Below are positions 62,085 through 64,000 of a stretch of DNA of 64,000 nucleotides, one piece after another; the first letter of the stretch is position 1, and each line of letters starts with the position of its first letter. The position numbers and the translations under genes were made by a program. The notes beneath the pieces were generated by a model. That model worked only from the letters and a program-made list of their open reading frames with translations, was not told where the DNA came from and searched no databases. Source of the DNA: UBA830 sp002295635 (GTDB lineage: Bacteria > Pseudomonadota > Alphaproteobacteria > MPNO01 > UBA830); the NCBI GenBank assembly GCA_002295635.1, contig DBHK01000025.1:180853-244852 (forward strand), written 5' to 3'.

Positions 62085-63911
62085 GTGCCGCAGCTTCGAA
62101 ACATCGCGATTATTGCCCATGTTGACCATGGCAAAACAACACTGGTTGACCAGTTATTGCGGCAGTCCGGAAGCTTCCGCGAAAATCAGCGGGTAGCCGA
62201 ACGCGTCATGGATTCAAATGACTTGGAACGGGAACGGGGTATAACAATTCTGGCAAAATGCGCGTCCGTCGAGTGGGAAGATGTCCGTATAAATATTGTC
62301 GATACCCCGGGCCATGCCGATTTTGGTGGAGAGGTAGAACGTATCTTATCGATGGTTGATGGTGCACTGGTGCTAGTCGATTCGGCCGAGGGTCCGATGC
62401 CCCAAACTAAGTTCGTTACTATGAAGGCGCTGGCGCTCGGTTTAAAGCCGATTGTTGTAGTTAACAAAGCTGATCGCCCAGACCAGAGGGCATACAAGGT
62501 GCATGAAGAAGTTTTCGATTTATTTGCTGCCCTAGATGCGAGCGACGAGCAACTTGACTTTCCGACTCTATACGCCTCAGCGAAGGAGGGCTGGGCAGCC
62601 TACGACCTTGAATCACCGCGAGATTCTATGGAACCTCTCTTCAAGCTTATTTCAGAGCACTTTGCGTCGCCGGTTGCAAAACGCGATGCGCCATTCGCAA
62701 TGCTATCGACTATTTTGGAATATGATAATTATCTGGGCCGTATTTTGACCGGGCGGATTGAGTCCGGTGTTGCGCGGGTTAATGATCCAGTCGTGGCGCT
62801 AAGACGGGATGGTAAGCAGGTTGAGGCCGGCCGCCTAACCAAGCTTCTGGCGTTTCGGGGCATTGAACGCGTGCCGGTCCAAGCCGCTCATGCCGGCGAT
62901 CTTATCGCTATCGCTGGTTTAAAGGAAGCGACAGTTGCGGACACAATCTGCGATCCGGGGAATGTTATACCCGTGCAGGCTATACCCGTTGACCCACCGA
63001 CACTCTCTATGACCTTCTCAATCAATGATTCACCGTTTGCCGGAAATGACGGCGATAAGGTTACATCACGTCTTCTCGCGGCACGTTTGGTGCGGGAAAG
63101 GGAGGGGAATGTCGCCATCGAGGTTGAGCGGACGGGAGATGAAAACACTTTCGAGGTAAAAGGTCGGGGAGAATTGCAACTCGGTGTGCTTGTGGAGCAG
63201 TTACGCCGAGAGGGTTTTGAGCTGTCGGTCTCTCGCCCCCGAGTTTTATATCGCAAGAATCCTGATACCGGTTCCCGCGAGGAACCGATGGAAGAGGTCG
63301 TCATTGATGTCGACGACGCTTATGTAGGGGCGGTGGTGGAATCTCTCGGCGAACGTAAAGGCGAGTTAAGGGATATGTGCCCGTCTGGGGGGGGGAAGAC
63401 ACGGGTTGTCTTCATTGCTCCATCACGGGGCCTTATTGGCTACCATGGGCAATTTCTGAACCAGACGCGTGGTACCGGCGTGATGAGCAGACTTTTTTAT
63501 TCTTACGCACCGCACAAAGGGAATCTGCCAAGACGCCGTAATGGCGTGCTCATCTCAAACGCTGCCGGAAAATCTGTACCGTTCGCCTTATGGAATCTTG
63601 AAGAGCGGGGCGTGATTTTTATTGGTGGTGGAGTCGACGTTTACGAGGGAATGATAATCGGTGAGCACAGCCGGGGCAACGACCTGGAAGTCAATCCGAT
63701 GAAATCTAAGAAGCTGACTAATATTCGTGCATCCGGCTCTGACGAAGCAGTGCGCCTCACCACGCCACGAACCTTTCGGCTTGAAGAGGCGATCAGCTAC
63801 ATAGATGATGATGAGTTGGTAGAGGTGACACCTAAACACATCCGCATCCGGAAGCGCCTGCTTGATCCAAATGAACGAAAAAAGATATCGCGCAAAACCG
63901 AAAAGGCATGA
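62085..63911 (+). CDS. typA: translational GTPase TypA/BipA
   Basis: 608 residues from the GTG at 62085, giving MPQLRNIAIIAHVDHGKTT, the family N-terminus; a TTG at 62055 in the hairpin region is less likely. G1 AHVDHGKTT, G3 DTPGHADFGGEV and G4 NKADR are intact, with the translation-factor domains II, III and V and the unique C-terminal domain. It acts on the 70S ribosome in cold and stress. Confidence 0.95.
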   Translation: MPQLRNIAIIAHVDHGKTTLVDQLLRQSGSFRENQRVAERVMDSNDLERERGITILAKCASVEWEDVRINIVDTPGHADFGGEVERILSMVDGALVLVDSAEGPMPQTKFVTMKALALGLKPIVVVNKADRPDQRAYKVHEEVFDLFAALDASDEQLDFPTLYASAKEGWAAYDLESPRDSMEPLFKLISEHFASPVAKRDAPFAMLSTILEYDNYLGRILTGRIESGVARVNDPVVALRRDGKQVEAGRLTKLLAFRGIERVPVQAAHAGDLIAIAGLKEATVADTICDPGNVIPVQAIPVDPPTLSMTFSINDSPFAGNDGDKVTSRLLAARLVREREGNVAIEVERTGDENTFEVKGRGELQLGVLVEQLRREGFELSVSRPRVLYRKNPDTGSREEPMEEVVIDVDDAYVGAVVESLGERKGELRDMCPSGGGKTRVVFIAPSRGLIGYHGQFLNQTRGTGVMSRLFYSYAPHKGNLPRRRNGVLISNAAGKSVPFALWNLEERGVIFIGGGVDVYEGMIIGEHSRGNDLEVNPMKSKKLTNIRASGSDEAVRLTTPRTFRLEEAISYIDDDELVEVTPKHIRIRKRLLDPNERKKISRKTEKA

Positions 63912-63980
63912 AATTCTGACGGGCGCCCGGGCATCAGATTTTAGCAATCAGATATTATTTGAAAGCTGTTCGGATTCCCA

Positions 63981-64000
63981 TCACTCGGCGGCGGCGCTTG
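63981..64000 (-). other. possible 3' end of a minus-strand gene
   Basis: A TGA in minus orientation (63981-63983) is preceded by codons for SAAAE, a common C-terminal end of proteins, and would give a gene convergent with typA. Only 20 nt are available, so this is weak. Confidence 0.25.

Noticed and set aside
1..64000. tRNA, rRNA, CRISPR, IS elements or prophage genes
   Set aside because: No T-arm-like GGTTCGAATC blocks, repeat-spacer arrays, transposase or phage structural frames were noticed by eye; a tRNAscan run would confirm.

Overview
The window is a 64 kb piece of an alphaproteobacterial chromosome, most like the Rhodospirillales-type marine groups judged from gene order; no rRNA or marker gene allows a firmer placement. 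The support is the gene run hemE-hemH-hemJ-rho-mnmE-mnmG-rsmG-parA-parB on one side and ppsR-maf-aroE-coaE-dnaQ-secB on the other, two 16-bp parS sites, and GANTC sites clustered in the hemE-ppsR gap. That gap (23874-24279) is where the origin lies in Caulobacter and relatives, and genes point away from it on both sides near the gap, so I propose it as oriC. No tRNA, rRNA, CRISPR array, IS element or prophage gene was seen.

Layout. 1-4061 (minus strand): a lipid-modification operon with an FAD amine-oxidase-like protein, a cyclopropane-synthase-like methyltransferase, a chalcone-isomerase-like secreted protein and a partial GPH/MFS transporter, similar to clusters linked to furan or cyclopropane fatty acids. 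4172-7292: a class II aldolase facing a solitary molybdopterin hydroxylase large subunit. 7453-13310: parB, parA, rsmG, mnmG, mnmE with parS inside rsmG and between mnmG and mnmE. 13699-19838: an accessory block (YyaL-type thioredoxin protein, a broken GST gene, a ceramidase-like membrane protein, MGMT, dienelactone hydrolase, quinone oxidoreductase) splitting mnmE from rho. 19905-23873: rho, hemJ, hemH, hemE. 24280-28465: ppsR, maf, aroE, coaE, dnaQ, secB.

28578-43890 holds DNA repair (nth), lysine/cell-wall synthesis (dapB), the DnaK-DnaJ-GrpE chaperone system with the repressor HrcA, RNA processing and nucleotide cleaning (rph, rdgB), hemW, an LppC-type lipoprotein divergent from rsmI, a BON lipoprotein and a SirB1-type protein. 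44114-47563 is the least understood part: a possible pseudoknotted RNA leader, gshB, a coupled MetE-like protein of unknown function, a lysine-rich orphan and a Nu-type GST. 47574-53358 has an FkbM methyltransferase and the his operon (hisB, hisH, hisA, hisF, hisE, with GNAT, DUF2628 and HIT genes among them). 53803-59105 has hslVU, Smr, mltA, Tim44-like and fxsA. 59119-63911 has a small lipoprotein, a bactofilin, an EI24/CysZ-like membrane protein, adenosine kinase and typA.

The order fxsA-Tim44-mltA-smr-hslU-hslV normally follows secB in many alphaproteobacteria; here it lies 30 kb away in reverse order, as expected after one inversion with ends near 28.5 and 59.1 kb. The window is mostly core genome. 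The best candidates for something undescribed are the leader/gshB/MetE-like module, the palindromes in the Tim44-fxsA gap and typA leader, and the lipid operon lacking its usual DUF1365 gene. No complete new defence or mobile system was found.
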